DNA from: Planococcus wigleyi
GTDB taxonomy: Bacteria > Bacillota > Bacilli > Bacillales_A > Planococcaceae
Assembly (NCBI RefSeq): GCF_014836985.1
Contig: NZ_JACSPU010000003.1
Span: 1 to 64,000 of the forward strand
Reading direction: 5' to 3'
DNA length: 64,000 bases
The notes beneath the pieces are model-generated. The model worked only from the letters and a program-made list of their open reading frames with translations, ran no database searches and was not told where the DNA came from. Positions 17,521 through 24,574 of this stretch are shown here, in pieces. Each line of letters opens with the position of its first letter. The stretch's first letter is position 1. Position numbers and translations under genes: made by a program.

Positions 17521-18648
17521 ATGACCCAAATAACGGATTTGGAATTTAAAGTTCAAGAGCTGGTAACGCTGCTGGAAGCGTCAAAGCAATTGAACTCGAA
17601 TATCGAAATGGAAGAAGTGCTCGAAAACATCCTGTTGCAGATGGTGCAGATTGTAGGAGCGGAAGCAGGGACCTTGTGGGTGCTGGACAAGGAACGGCAA
17701 CAGATCAAGGCGTCCGCGGCTTACGGACCGTCTGCGTTGGACATTCTGAACATCGAACTGGAACTGGATGAAGGCATTGTGGGAAAAGTAATCCGGACGG
17801 GTGAAGCCCAGCTGATCGAACATGTGGCATCCAATCCCGACTGGACAGACCGTGTGGATCATTCAAGCGGATTCGTGACCAAGTCGATGATCACCGTTCC
17901 ATTAGCTGTCAAAGGAAATGTGCTTGGCGCTTTGCAGCTGCTGAATAAAAAAGACATCGCCTTTTTCTCTGAACAGGACATCCGCCTCGCCGTTGCACTC
18001 GCCAACCAATCTGCATTGGCACTCCACAACAGCCAGATGTACGACGAATTGCAGCGCATGCTGCTGAGCATGATCCGCACGCTGGCAAAAGTGCTGGACG
18101 CGCGTGACCCGTATACCGCCGGGCATTCAGAGCGCGTAGCGAAATATTCGCTGTGGATCGCCCAAAAGCTCGAGTTCGATGCGCATACGTGCGAAGAATT
18201 ATATAAAGCGGCATTGCTTCATGACATCGGAAAAATCGGCATTGCGGACGATATTCTCCGGAAGCCCGACCGGCTGACGTCTGAAGAGTATGAGGCGATT
18301 AAACAGCATACGGTAATCGGAGCGGACATTCTGTCCAATATGGAGCCGAAAGAAGCGGTGGCACATGCCATGGAAACTGCGCTGTCCCATCATGAACGGC
18401 TGGACGGCACCGGCTACCCGCATGGACTGGCAGGAGATGATATTCCCTTATTTGCACGGATTGTCGGTGTGGCCGATGCCTTCGACGCTATGACGACGGC
18501 GCGTTCCTACAGCGAAGGCTTATCTTTCCGCTTGGGTGCAGAAGAACTGATCCGCTGCAAAGGCACGCTGTTCGACAGCGAAGCCGTAGATGCCTTTACG
18601 GCAATTCTTGCCGACTGTGAATATGAATTGGAACGTTATGAGAAATAG
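17521..18648 (+). CDS. GAF-HD-GYP cyclic-di-GMP phosphodiesterase
   Basis: 375 residues. An N-terminal GAF domain (about 20-165, EMEEVLENILLQMVQIVGAEAG onward) would sense a small ligand. The HD-GYP domain (about 175-370) has the HD pair H234-D235 in HDIGKIG, the double histidine H290-H291 in HHERLDGTGYP, and the GYP triplet at 298-300, so metal-dependent hydrolysis of c-di-GMP is expected. GGAGG precedes the ATG. It heads an operon with a DUF3307 protein and an adenylate cyclase, linking two nucleotide signals. No SigD box was seen upstream. Confidence 0.92.
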   Translation: MTQITDLEFKVQELVTLLEASKQLNSNIEMEEVLENILLQMVQIVGAEAGTLWVLDKERQQIKASAAYGPSALDILNIELELDEGIVGKVIRTGEAQLIEHVASNPDWTDRVDHSSGFVTKSMITVPLAVKGNVLGALQLLNKKDIAFFSEQDIRLAVALANQSALALHNSQMYDELQRMLLSMIRTLAKVLDARDPYTAGHSERVAKYSLWIAQKLEFDAHTCEELYKAALLHDIGKIGIADDILRKPDRLTSEEYEAIKQHTVIGADILSNMEPKEAVAHAMETALSHHERLDGTGYPHGLAGDDIPLFARIVGVADAFDAMTTARSYSEGLSFRLGAEELIRCKGTLFDSEAVDAFTAILADCEYELERYEK

Positions 18649-18665
18649 GAAAGAGGCTGTCGGCT

Positions 18666-19010
18666 ATGAGCCAGTTTGATTACTTATTGATTGCCCACTT
18701 GATCGGCGATTTTCTGCTGCAGACCGGCTGGATGGCGAAACACAAAGCCAACAAATGGCTGCCTCTATTAACACATGTCTCTATTTACACAGCAGTCATC
18801 GCGCTGTTCGGCCATTTTTCAGGAGGCTTGTCCTTTGCGGCGGTGGCTGTCGTTTCTATCGGTCATATCATTCTGGACCGGAAAACCTTTGTCTTGTTTT
18901 GGGTGGAGCGGGTCCAGATGGCTAAAGGGCCGGAGAAGGTTTGGCTGTCGATCATGGCTGACCAGATTTTCCATATTATTTTGCTGGCTGTTGCCGTAGC
19001 GATTTCTTAG
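18666..19010 (+). CDS. DUF3307 membrane protein
   Basis: 114 residues with three or four membrane helices. The start FDYLLIAHLIGDFLLQTGWMAKHK is the DUF3307 signature (HLIGDFLLQT). Function unknown; the family is often found next to class III cyclases or SatD-like genes. It lies 17 bases after the HD-GYP gene and 11 bases before the cyclase, so all three are probably cotranscribed. A membrane role in the signalling module is inference only. Confidence 0.8.
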   Translation: MSQFDYLLIAHLIGDFLLQTGWMAKHKANKWLPLLTHVSIYTAVIALFGHFSGGLSFAAVAVVSIGHIILDRKTFVLFWVERVQMAKGPEKVWLSIMADQIFHIILLAVAVAIS

Positions 19011-19021
19011 GAGTGAAGACC

Positions 19022-20845
19022 ATGAAGCCCAAAACCTATGTGCTTGAAAAAGAATATGCAGTAGACCGGAAAACCGCTTGGCAGCTGCTCGCAGACAATA
19101 ACCGCATGAACCTATACATCGGTTTGTTTCCGGTAAGCTTCAGTCCGGCAAAACAAGACGGCGCGGAAGTGTTTTACAGGGAAGCCTATGCCAAAGTGCT
19201 GGGGCTTGTGCCAATTTCGTGGCAGGAGTTTCCCTTTCAGTGGCAGGAAAACGACAGCTATACCGTTGAACGCCGTTACCTGACAGGCCCGCTCAAGCAT
19301 TACACGCTGAAAGTGGAAGTGTTCGACAGTGGAAATAAAGCGACACGGGTAAAGCTGTCGGCTGATTTTGTACCGCTTAATCCTTTAGGCTACGGTGCTA
19401 TTTGGGCGACTGGCCTGCCGTCTGTCAAAAAGATCATGCGTTATTTGGATGATTATTTGGCATCGGGTGCGACAGATCCTTTGGAAGCGCCGCAAAAACC
19501 GGCAACCGTCAAAATCAACCTGCTGGAACTCGATCGGCTGTCAGCTCTGCTTGCAAAATCACCTGTCGACAGCAGCTACGTCGAACGGCTACACCGGTAT
19601 TTAGCCGGGAAAGGTGACCACGACGTCGCACAGATCGAACCGATTCAGCTGGCGAAGTTATGGAACGCCGATTTGGATGATACCTTGCGCGTACTGCTCT
19701 ATGCCACAAAAGCGGGCTTGCTGAACTTGGGCTGGAACGTCATCTGTCCGAATTGCCGGGTGTCGAAAGTTGAGCACAGTTCATTGTCGCAGCTGGAGCA
19801 GGAATTTCATTGCGACCTGTGCGGCGTCAATTACGACGCCAATTTCGATCAATTCGTCGAGCTGAACTTCTCGGTGCATCCAAGCATCCGCCAAGCCTAT
19901 GCCGAAGTGTATTGCATCGGCGGCCCGATGATCACACCGCATGTTAAAGCCCAGCAGGTTATCCAACAAGGCAGAACGGCGCGGTTTGTGATGCCAGAAG
20001 GTGAAGGTGCACTGCGTTTTCGGGTGTTGCAAGCAAACGATAGAGTGGCCATAGATAAAAATGCGGAAGCGGATTCGCTGGATTACTCCGATGGAGGCTG
20101 GTCGCAGGATTCTGTATCTGGCTTTAGTGACGTTGTCATCACAAATTCCAGTTCTGCGGACATCGTTGTCGCGTTGGAACATGCCGATTGGAACAAACAG
20201 GCCGTAACAGCTGCCAAAGTGACAGCGATGCAGGAGTTTAGAGATCTGTTTTCTTCTGAAGTACTATCGCCTGGCCAAAAAATCGGCATCGATCACGTGA
20301 CGATCCTGTTTACGGATTTAAAAGGCTCGACTTTACTGTATGAAACGATGGGGGACTCGAACGCTTACGGCCAGGTCCGCAATCATTTTGATTTCCTGAC
20401 CGGACATATCGTGAGAAATTCAGGCAGCGTCGTAAAAACGATCGGCGACGCTGTCATGGCGATATTCAATAAACCGGAGGACGGGTTGAAGGCGGCACTG
20501 GGGATTCAGAAAAACCTGGCAGCGTTTAATGACACAACGAATGAAGACTTGGTACTGCGCCTCGGCTTATACAGCGGAGCGGCCATCGCCGTCAATTCCA
20601 ACGACCGCCTTGATTACTTCGGGCGAACCGTCAACCTCGCTGCGCGTATTCAGGGGCAGGGCGAAGGCAATGACATCGTAATCAGCCGCGAGATATTGGC
20701 ACAGCCGATGTCTGCGGAATTATTAGCCTCTACAGATATTGAGCTGGAAGAGTTTTCAGCTGCCTTAAAAGGGATTGATGGAGCAGTGGAGTTGGTGAGG
20801 ATCCGGTTAAGGGAAGAGAGTATAGTTGAAGAGCAGGCGGGTTGA
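19022..20845 (+). CDS. Class III adenylate cyclase with SRPBCC sensor domain
   Basis: 607 residues. Domains: SRPBCC-like (about 1-145), a linker, a zinc-ribbon-like segment with two Cys pairs (CPNC near 243 and CDLC near 263), a beta-rich part (about 280-400), and a class III cyclase (about 425-600). Catalytic residues are complete: metal Asp432 (FTDLKGST) and Asp476 (IGDAVMAIF), adenine-selecting Lys472 and Asp531 (DYFG), and Asn538/Arg542 (VNLAAR). This predicts cAMP rather than cGMP. ATG 19022 follows AGGAG by 8 bases. It is the last gene of the HD-GYP operon. Confidence 0.9.
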   Translation: MKPKTYVLEKEYAVDRKTAWQLLADNNRMNLYIGLFPVSFSPAKQDGAEVFYREAYAKVLGLVPISWQEFPFQWQENDSYTVERRYLTGPLKHYTLKVEVFDSGNKATRVKLSADFVPLNPLGYGAIWATGLPSVKKIMRYLDDYLASGATDPLEAPQKPATVKINLLELDRLSALLAKSPVDSSYVERLHRYLAGKGDHDVAQIEPIQLAKLWNADLDDTLRVLLYATKAGLLNLGWNVICPNCRVSKVEHSSLSQLEQEFHCDLCGVNYDANFDQFVELNFSVHPSIRQAYAEVYCIGGPMITPHVKAQQVIQQGRTARFVMPEGEGALRFRVLQANDRVAIDKNAEADSLDYSDGGWSQDSVSGFSDVVITNSSSADIVVALEHADWNKQAVTAAKVTAMQEFRDLFSSEVLSPGQKIGIDHVTILFTDLKGSTLLYETMGDSNAYGQVRNHFDFLTGHIVRNSGSVVKTIGDAVMAIFNKPEDGLKAALGIQKNLAAFNDTTNEDLVLRLGLYSGAAIAVNSNDRLDYFGRTVNLAARIQGQGEGNDIVISREILAQPMSAELLASTDIELEEFSAALKGIDGAVELVRIRLREESIVEEQAG

Positions 20846-20888
20846 ACGGTTTCCAATAGCTGGAGTTAATTAAAAATAGTTTGTTAAT

Positions 20889-20930
20889 AAATGCCTGTTG
20901 AGATATCTTTATCTTAAGAGGCATTTTTTT
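20889..20930 (+). terminator. Terminator of the HD-GYP/cyclase operon
   Basis: AATGCCT...AGGCATT stem with GAGAT/ATCTT inner pairing and a seven-T run, between the cyclase and fliW. Confidence 0.75.
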
Positions 20931-20951
20931 GTTATGGAAAGGGAGTTGGGC

Positions 20952-21407
20952 ATGAAAGTTCAAACAGAGCAATTCGGTGAAGTGGAACTGGCGGAAGAAC
21001 GCGTCATTACATTTGATAGAGGCATTCCAGGATTTGATGAATATAAGAAATATGTATTGCTGCTTGCGGATGCAGAAGGAGAATCACCATTCTTTTTCCT
21101 GCAGTCGGTAGATATGGTGGAAGTCAGCTTTTTCCTGGTCGATCCGTTTACGTTTTTCCAGGACTACGACATCAAACTGGAAGAGCAGATGGTAGAACGG
21201 TTGCAGCTGGAAGATCCGTCAGATGCTATTGTATTAACGACGGTAACGGTCAAAGGGGATATCAGCAGCGCGACGACGAATTTAAAAGCGCCGCTGGTCA
21301 TCAATAATAAGAAACAAATGGGCATGCAGGTGGTCTTGAACAATAAAGACTACCAAATCAAGCAGGCTTTATTCCAGAGCGGCGACACCGCTGCAAGGCA
21401 GGTGTAG
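20952..21407 (+). CDS. fliW: Flagellar assembly factor FliW
   Basis: 151 residues from ATG 20952 (GGGAGTT upstream). Family features: VKTEQFGEVE-like opening, FDRGIPGFDEYKKYVLL, FFFLQSVDMVEVSFFLVDPF. FliW binds flagellin in the cytoplasm and, when free, binds CsrA and relieves its block on hag translation. It lies 3 bases before csrA and just upstream of hag, so all three players of this homeostatic switch are adjacent. Confidence 0.96.
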   Translation: MKVQTEQFGEVELAEERVITFDRGIPGFDEYKKYVLLLADAEGESPFFFLQSVDMVEVSFFLVDPFTFFQDYDIKLEEQMVERLQLEDPSDAIVLTTVTVKGDISSATTNLKAPLVINNKKQMGMQVVLNNKDYQIKQALFQSGDTAARQV

Positions 21408-21410
21408 GGA

Positions 21411-21635
21411 ATGTTAGTACTGGGACGGAAAAAAGGCGAAACGATCATCATTAACGACGACATTGAAATCACAGTTACTTCTATAGAAGGCGACATGGTA
21501 CGCCTCGGCATCAATGCGCCGAAGCAAGTGACCATCCACCGGAAAGAAGTGTACCTGGAGATTCAGGAAGAGAACAAACAAGCGACCTCGAATGTTATTA
21601 ATTTGAGTGACTTCCTGAGCATGCGCAAGAAATAG
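21411..21635 (+). CDS. csrA: Translational regulator CsrA
   Basis: 74 residues. [20 protein letters not shown] is the invariant CsrA opening, followed by [18 protein letters not shown]. The C-terminal extension ([12 protein letters not shown]) is the form that FliW binds in Bacillus. CsrA dimers bind GGA-containing sites in mRNA and block ribosome access; the hag leader carries two such sites. Translationally close-coupled to fliW. Confidence 0.97.
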   Translation: MLVLGRKKGETIIINDDIEITVTSIEGDMVRLGINAPKQVTIHRKEVYLEIQEENKQATSNVINLSDFLSMRKK

Positions 21636-21640
21636 AGTAA

Positions 21641-21666
21641 GAGCCTGCAGATTTTGCAGGCTTTTT
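21641..21666 (+). terminator. fliW-csrA terminator
   Basis: GCCTGC / GCAGGC hairpin followed by CTTTTT. Confidence 0.8.
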
Positions 21667-21707
21667 AATTGGTTTGAAAAGAAAAAAGAAAAAGTTTCAA
21701 AAAACAC

Positions 21708-21734
21708 TAAACATTTATTAAACCCCTCCGATAT
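21708..21734 (+). promoter_or_regulatory. SigD (sigma-28) promoter of hag
   Basis: TAAA (21708-21711), exactly 15 bases, TCCGATAT (21727-21734), against consensus TAAA-N15-GCCGATAT. Located about 75 bases before the flagellin ATG. Confidence 0.85.
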
Positions 21735-21754
21735 AACTATTGTAAGGCGGTTCA

Positions 21755-21800
21755 AAAGGATTTGGGCGCTTGCAAAAAAACAAAAACATTACACGGAGGT
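21755..21800 (+). promoter_or_regulatory. CsrA binding sites in the hag leader
   Basis: Two GGA motifs, AAAAGGATTT (GGA 21758-21760) and CACGGAGGT (GGA 21795-21797). The second is the Shine-Dalgarno itself. This arrangement matches the two-site CsrA control of B. subtilis hag. Identified by motif only. Confidence 0.6.
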
Positions 21801-21808
21801 AATACACA

Positions 21809-22954
21809 ATGATTATCAATCACAATATCGCAGCACTTAACACTCACCGCCAAATGGGCTCGGCTCAAAGCGCACAAATGAACAGCATGGAAAAGCTTTC
21901 TTCTGGACTTCGTATCAACAGCGCGAAAGACGATGCAGCTGGACTTACAATTTCAGAAAAAATGCGCGGACAGATTCGTGGATTAGAACAAGCTTCAACT
22001 AACGCTCAAGATAGTATTTCGTTGATTCAAACTGCAGAAGGTACATTGAATGAAACTCAGGACATTCTTCAGCGTATGCGTGAACTAGCAGTTCAATCTG
22101 CCAACGATACAAACACTGATACAGATCGCAAAGAAATCCAAAAAGAAGTAACTGAGTTAGCTTCTGAAATCACAAGAATCGGTAATGATACTGCATTCAA
22201 TACTAAAGATTTATTAAACGGTGATTTTAAAGCTACTTTCCAAATTGGTGCAAACTCTGGTCAAAATCTCTCCATCTCAATCAGTGATATGCGTTCGGAA
22301 GCTCTTAAAGTAGGTACTGATTACACAGCTACAAGCAATACACTGATTTCTTATACAAATGCTGCAGGAGATGCTTCTACAGCAACGTTTATGACAGCTG
22401 CTGAAGTTGAAACGGAAACAGCAACAGCGGCAACAAATGCAAGAACGGCTGCTACTGGAGCAAGAACAGCAGCAAATGATGCTCCGACAGATACTGATTT
22501 AGCAGCAGCAGCATTAGCAGCAGAAACAGCAGCCACAGCAGCGGAAGCTACAGCAGCAAAACCTGGAGTAGCTGGTTATTATGATAACACCACTAACGCA
22601 CTAGCTGTAACAACATCAACAGCTTTTGAAACAGGCGCTAAAGGTGTAATTGGAATTGACGTTTCTTCACAAAAAAATGCTGATGCTGCGATTACAACAA
22701 TCAATAACGCAATCGAATCAGTTTCTTCTGAGCGTTCTAAACTTGGTGCAAGCCAAAACCGTTTGGATCATACAATCAACAACTTGAACACATCTTCTGA
22801 AAACCTAACAGCTGCGGAATCACGTATTCGTGACGTCGACATGGCGAAAGAAATGATGGAACAAACAAAGAACTCAATTCTTGCACAAGCATCACAAGCA
22901 ATGCTGGCTCAAGCAAATCAGGCGCCTCAACAAGTACTACAATTGCTGCGTTAA
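21809..22954 (+). CDS. hag: Flagellin
   Basis: 381 residues. N-terminal D0/D1 (1-170: MIINHNIAALNTHRQMGSA, SSGLRINSAKDDAAGL) and C-terminal D1/D0 (about 290-381: ESRIRDVDMAKEMMEQTK, ending VLQLLR) are highly conserved. The centre (about 180-270) is a low-complexity Ala/Thr/Glu insert with repeated ATAATNARTA-type units, expected on the filament surface. Polymerises into the filament after export by the flagellar apparatus. Expression: SigD promoter, CsrA/FliW translational control, strong terminator. Confidence 0.97.
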   Translation: MIINHNIAALNTHRQMGSAQSAQMNSMEKLSSGLRINSAKDDAAGLTISEKMRGQIRGLEQASTNAQDSISLIQTAEGTLNETQDILQRMRELAVQSANDTNTDTDRKEIQKEVTELASEITRIGNDTAFNTKDLLNGDFKATFQIGANSGQNLSISISDMRSEALKVGTDYTATSNTLISYTNAAGDASTATFMTAAEVETETATAATNARTAATGARTAANDAPTDTDLAAAALAAETAATAAEATAAKPGVAGYYDNTTNALAVTTSTAFETGAKGVIGIDVSSQKNADAAITTINNAIESVSSERSKLGASQNRLDHTINNLNTSSENLTAAESRIRDVDMAKEMMEQTKNSILAQASQAMLAQANQAPQQVLQLLR

Positions 22955-22965
22955 TCTTAAGAATC

Positions 22966-22995
22966 AAAAGGAGCCTAATTTTAGGCTCCTTTTTC
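22966..22995 (+). terminator. hag terminator
   Basis: AGGAGCCTAA / TTAGGCTCCT with T-tract, 12 bases after the stop. Confidence 0.9.
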
Positions 22996-23012
22996 TATAA
23001 GGAGGTCATCCA

Positions 23013-23189
23013 ATGGATGTCGCTGCGTTATCAATGGCCTTGAGCCAGATGAATGTCCGGACAGAAGCGAATGTTTTGATTATGAAGAAGACAATAAATC
23101 AGGCGGAAACCAATGGTCAGGATGTTGTGAAGATGCTGGAACAGTCTGTTCAGCCTCATATTGGAAGTCACTTAGATATTAAAGGGTGA
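23013..23189 (+). CDS. YjfB-family putative motility protein
   Basis: A 58-residue protein, MDVAALSMALSQMNVRTEAN onward, ending QPHIGSHLDIKG. This matches the YjfB_motility family (MDIAALSM... , ...Q...GQ.V.KMLE.S..P..G...D). AAGGAGGTC lies 8 bases before the ATG. Function is unknown; family members occur beside flagellin genes and often under SigD. Here it sits between the hag terminator and its own, so it is probably expressed by read-through from hag. Confidence 0.85.
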   Translation: MDVAALSMALSQMNVRTEANVLIMKKTINQAETNGQDVVKMLEQSVQPHIGSHLDIKG

Positions 23190-23191
23190 AG

Positions 23192-23239
23192 AGAAAGAAA
23201 GTCTATGACTGTAATAGGTCATGGACTTTCTTTCTTTTT
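23192..23239 (+). terminator. Terminator after the YjfB gene
   Basis: Long stem GAAAGAAAGTCTATGAC / GTCATGGACTTTCTTTC with T-run. Confidence 0.85.
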
Positions 23240-23343
23240 GTTGTAAAAATATTTTATTTCCTCCCACAATTAACCTATTCTTTTTTCCTTTGTTATCTTG
23301 TAAACTAAAAAAGATTAACTCAAGCAAGGGGTGTGAGAACCGA

Positions 23344-24084
23344 TTGACCAGTCCGATTTCTAATAATTTTCTTTTATATAATACGATTGCTTCAATGGCG
23401 AAGACGATGCCTGCTTTAGGTCAAGCCGACAGTGGTGCTAATTCAGTCGGCAGTTCGACAAGTCCGAGTACGTTTTTTGCCATGTTGATGAATGCCATGA
23501 TGGAAAGCATGGAACAAGCGAATACTGGAACGACACCGCAAACGGGCGTTCAGGCTGCTGCGCCATCTTTGACTACACCATTGACAGCACCGCTAACAAA
23601 TTCCTACAATCCGGCGATCACGATTCCGCCGATCGATAAGAAAGAAGTTGCGACCGCTGCGACAGATACGAGTGATTTGAAGTTCAAGCCGACGCAATTT
23701 ATCAAGCTGGATAATACGTTGGAAGGCAAATTGAGCGGAACAGCTGCTCACTTTATCAATGCCGGGAAGAAATACGACCTGGATCCGAATTTATTATCAG
23801 CCATCGCCATCCATGAAACCGGCAATGGCTCATCACGTGCGGTCAATGACAAAAACAATGTCGCCGGCATGATGGGCAAGAATGGCCTGCGGAGCTATGC
23901 TTCCGTGGAAGACAGCATTTTCGATATGGCCCGCAATCTGCGCCAAAATTATTTAAATGAAGGTAAAGACACCATCGCGAAAATCGGGGCGAAGTATGCG
24001 CCGGTTGGAGCCGCTAACGATCCAACCGGATTGAACAACCACTGGACACAAGGCGTCAGCAATTATTACTCCAAACTCACATAA
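23344..24084 (+). CDS. Glucosaminidase/transglycosylase-type peptidoglycan hydrolase
   Basis: 246 residues from TTG 23344, which follows AAGGGGTGTGAG; earlier in-frame starts lack an RBS. Residues 1-120 are a Ser/Thr/Ala/Met-rich region. The C-terminal 120 residues form a lysozyme-like glucosaminidase domain: LDPNLLSAIAIHETGNGSSRA with the likely catalytic Glu in HETGNG, then NNVAGMMGKNGLRSYASVEDSI and WTQGVSNYYSKLT. No Sec signal peptide or anchor is visible. Its place among filament and cap genes suggests a FlgJ-like job, opening the wall for the rod, possibly exported by the flagellar system; that is inference. Confidence 0.75.
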   Translation: MTSPISNNFLLYNTIASMAKTMPALGQADSGANSVGSSTSPSTFFAMLMNAMMESMEQANTGTTPQTGVQAAAPSLTTPLTAPLTNSYNPAITIPPIDKKEVATAATDTSDLKFKPTQFIKLDNTLEGKLSGTAAHFINAGKKYDLDPNLLSAIAIHETGNGSSRAVNDKNNVAGMMGKNGLRSYASVEDSIFDMARNLRQNYLNEGKDTIAKIGAKYAPVGAANDPTGLNNHWTQGVSNYYSKLT

Positions 24085-24124
24085 AATAAGGCAGGCTCTT
24101 TACGGGCTTGTCTTATTTTTTTTG
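24083..24124 (+). terminator. Terminator after the glucosaminidase gene
   Basis: AAAATAAGGCAGGCTC / GGGCTTGTCTTATTTT, a long stem with G-U pairs, followed by Ts. Confidence 0.7.
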
Positions 24125-24133
24125 ATTTATTGC

Positions 24134-24160
24134 TAAAAAAATCTGCTTTTCTGCCGATAA
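24134..24160 (+). promoter_or_regulatory. SigD promoter of flaG-fliD-fliT-fliS
   Basis: TAAA (24134-24137), 15 bases, GCCGATAA (24153-24160). Perfect match to the sigma-28 consensus. Confidence 0.9.
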
Positions 24161-24211
24161 CTAATATAGAGAACGATTTAGCGAGTTTAACCAATTAGGA
24201 GAGTGTCCATT

Positions 24212-24556
24212 ATGGAAGTAACCAATACATCAATACCGCATTTTCCGAAAGTCAATGAGGCAGATCCGGTAGTCTCGAAGGAGACAGCTGCTGCTGGGAA
24301 AAACAACGGCGAAAATGCAGAAAAACCTATTGCGAAGGAAGCACTCATAGATAAAGTGGACAGCATGAACAAATTTTTAGAGCCAACATCGACAAACGTG
24401 AAATTTCAGCTGCATGAAGAGCTGGAAGTTTATTATGTGCAAGTCATTGATTCCAAAACTGACGAAGTTTTAAGGGAGATTCCCAATAGGAAGTTTTTGG
24501 ATATGTATGCTTCGCTGGATGATTTAGCAGGCTTGATGATGGACGAGAAACGATAA
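24212..24556 (+). CDS. flaG: FlaG-family flagellar protein
   Basis: 114 residues. The C-terminal half is the FlaG domain: LEPTSTNVKFQLHEELEVYYVQVIDSKTDEVLREIP, then FLDMYASLDDLAGLM. FlaG affects filament length in other bacteria. ATG 24212 is 8 bases after AGGAGAG; the GTG at 24203 overlaps that site. First gene of the SigD-driven cap/chaperone operon. Confidence 0.92.
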   Translation: MEVTNTSIPHFPKVNEADPVVSKETAAAGKNNGENAEKPIAKEALIDKVDSMNKFLEPTSTNVKFQLHEELEVYYVQVIDSKTDEVLREIPNRKFLDMYASLDDLAGLMMDEKR

Positions 24557-24574
24557 GAAGGGAGTGAAAACCCA

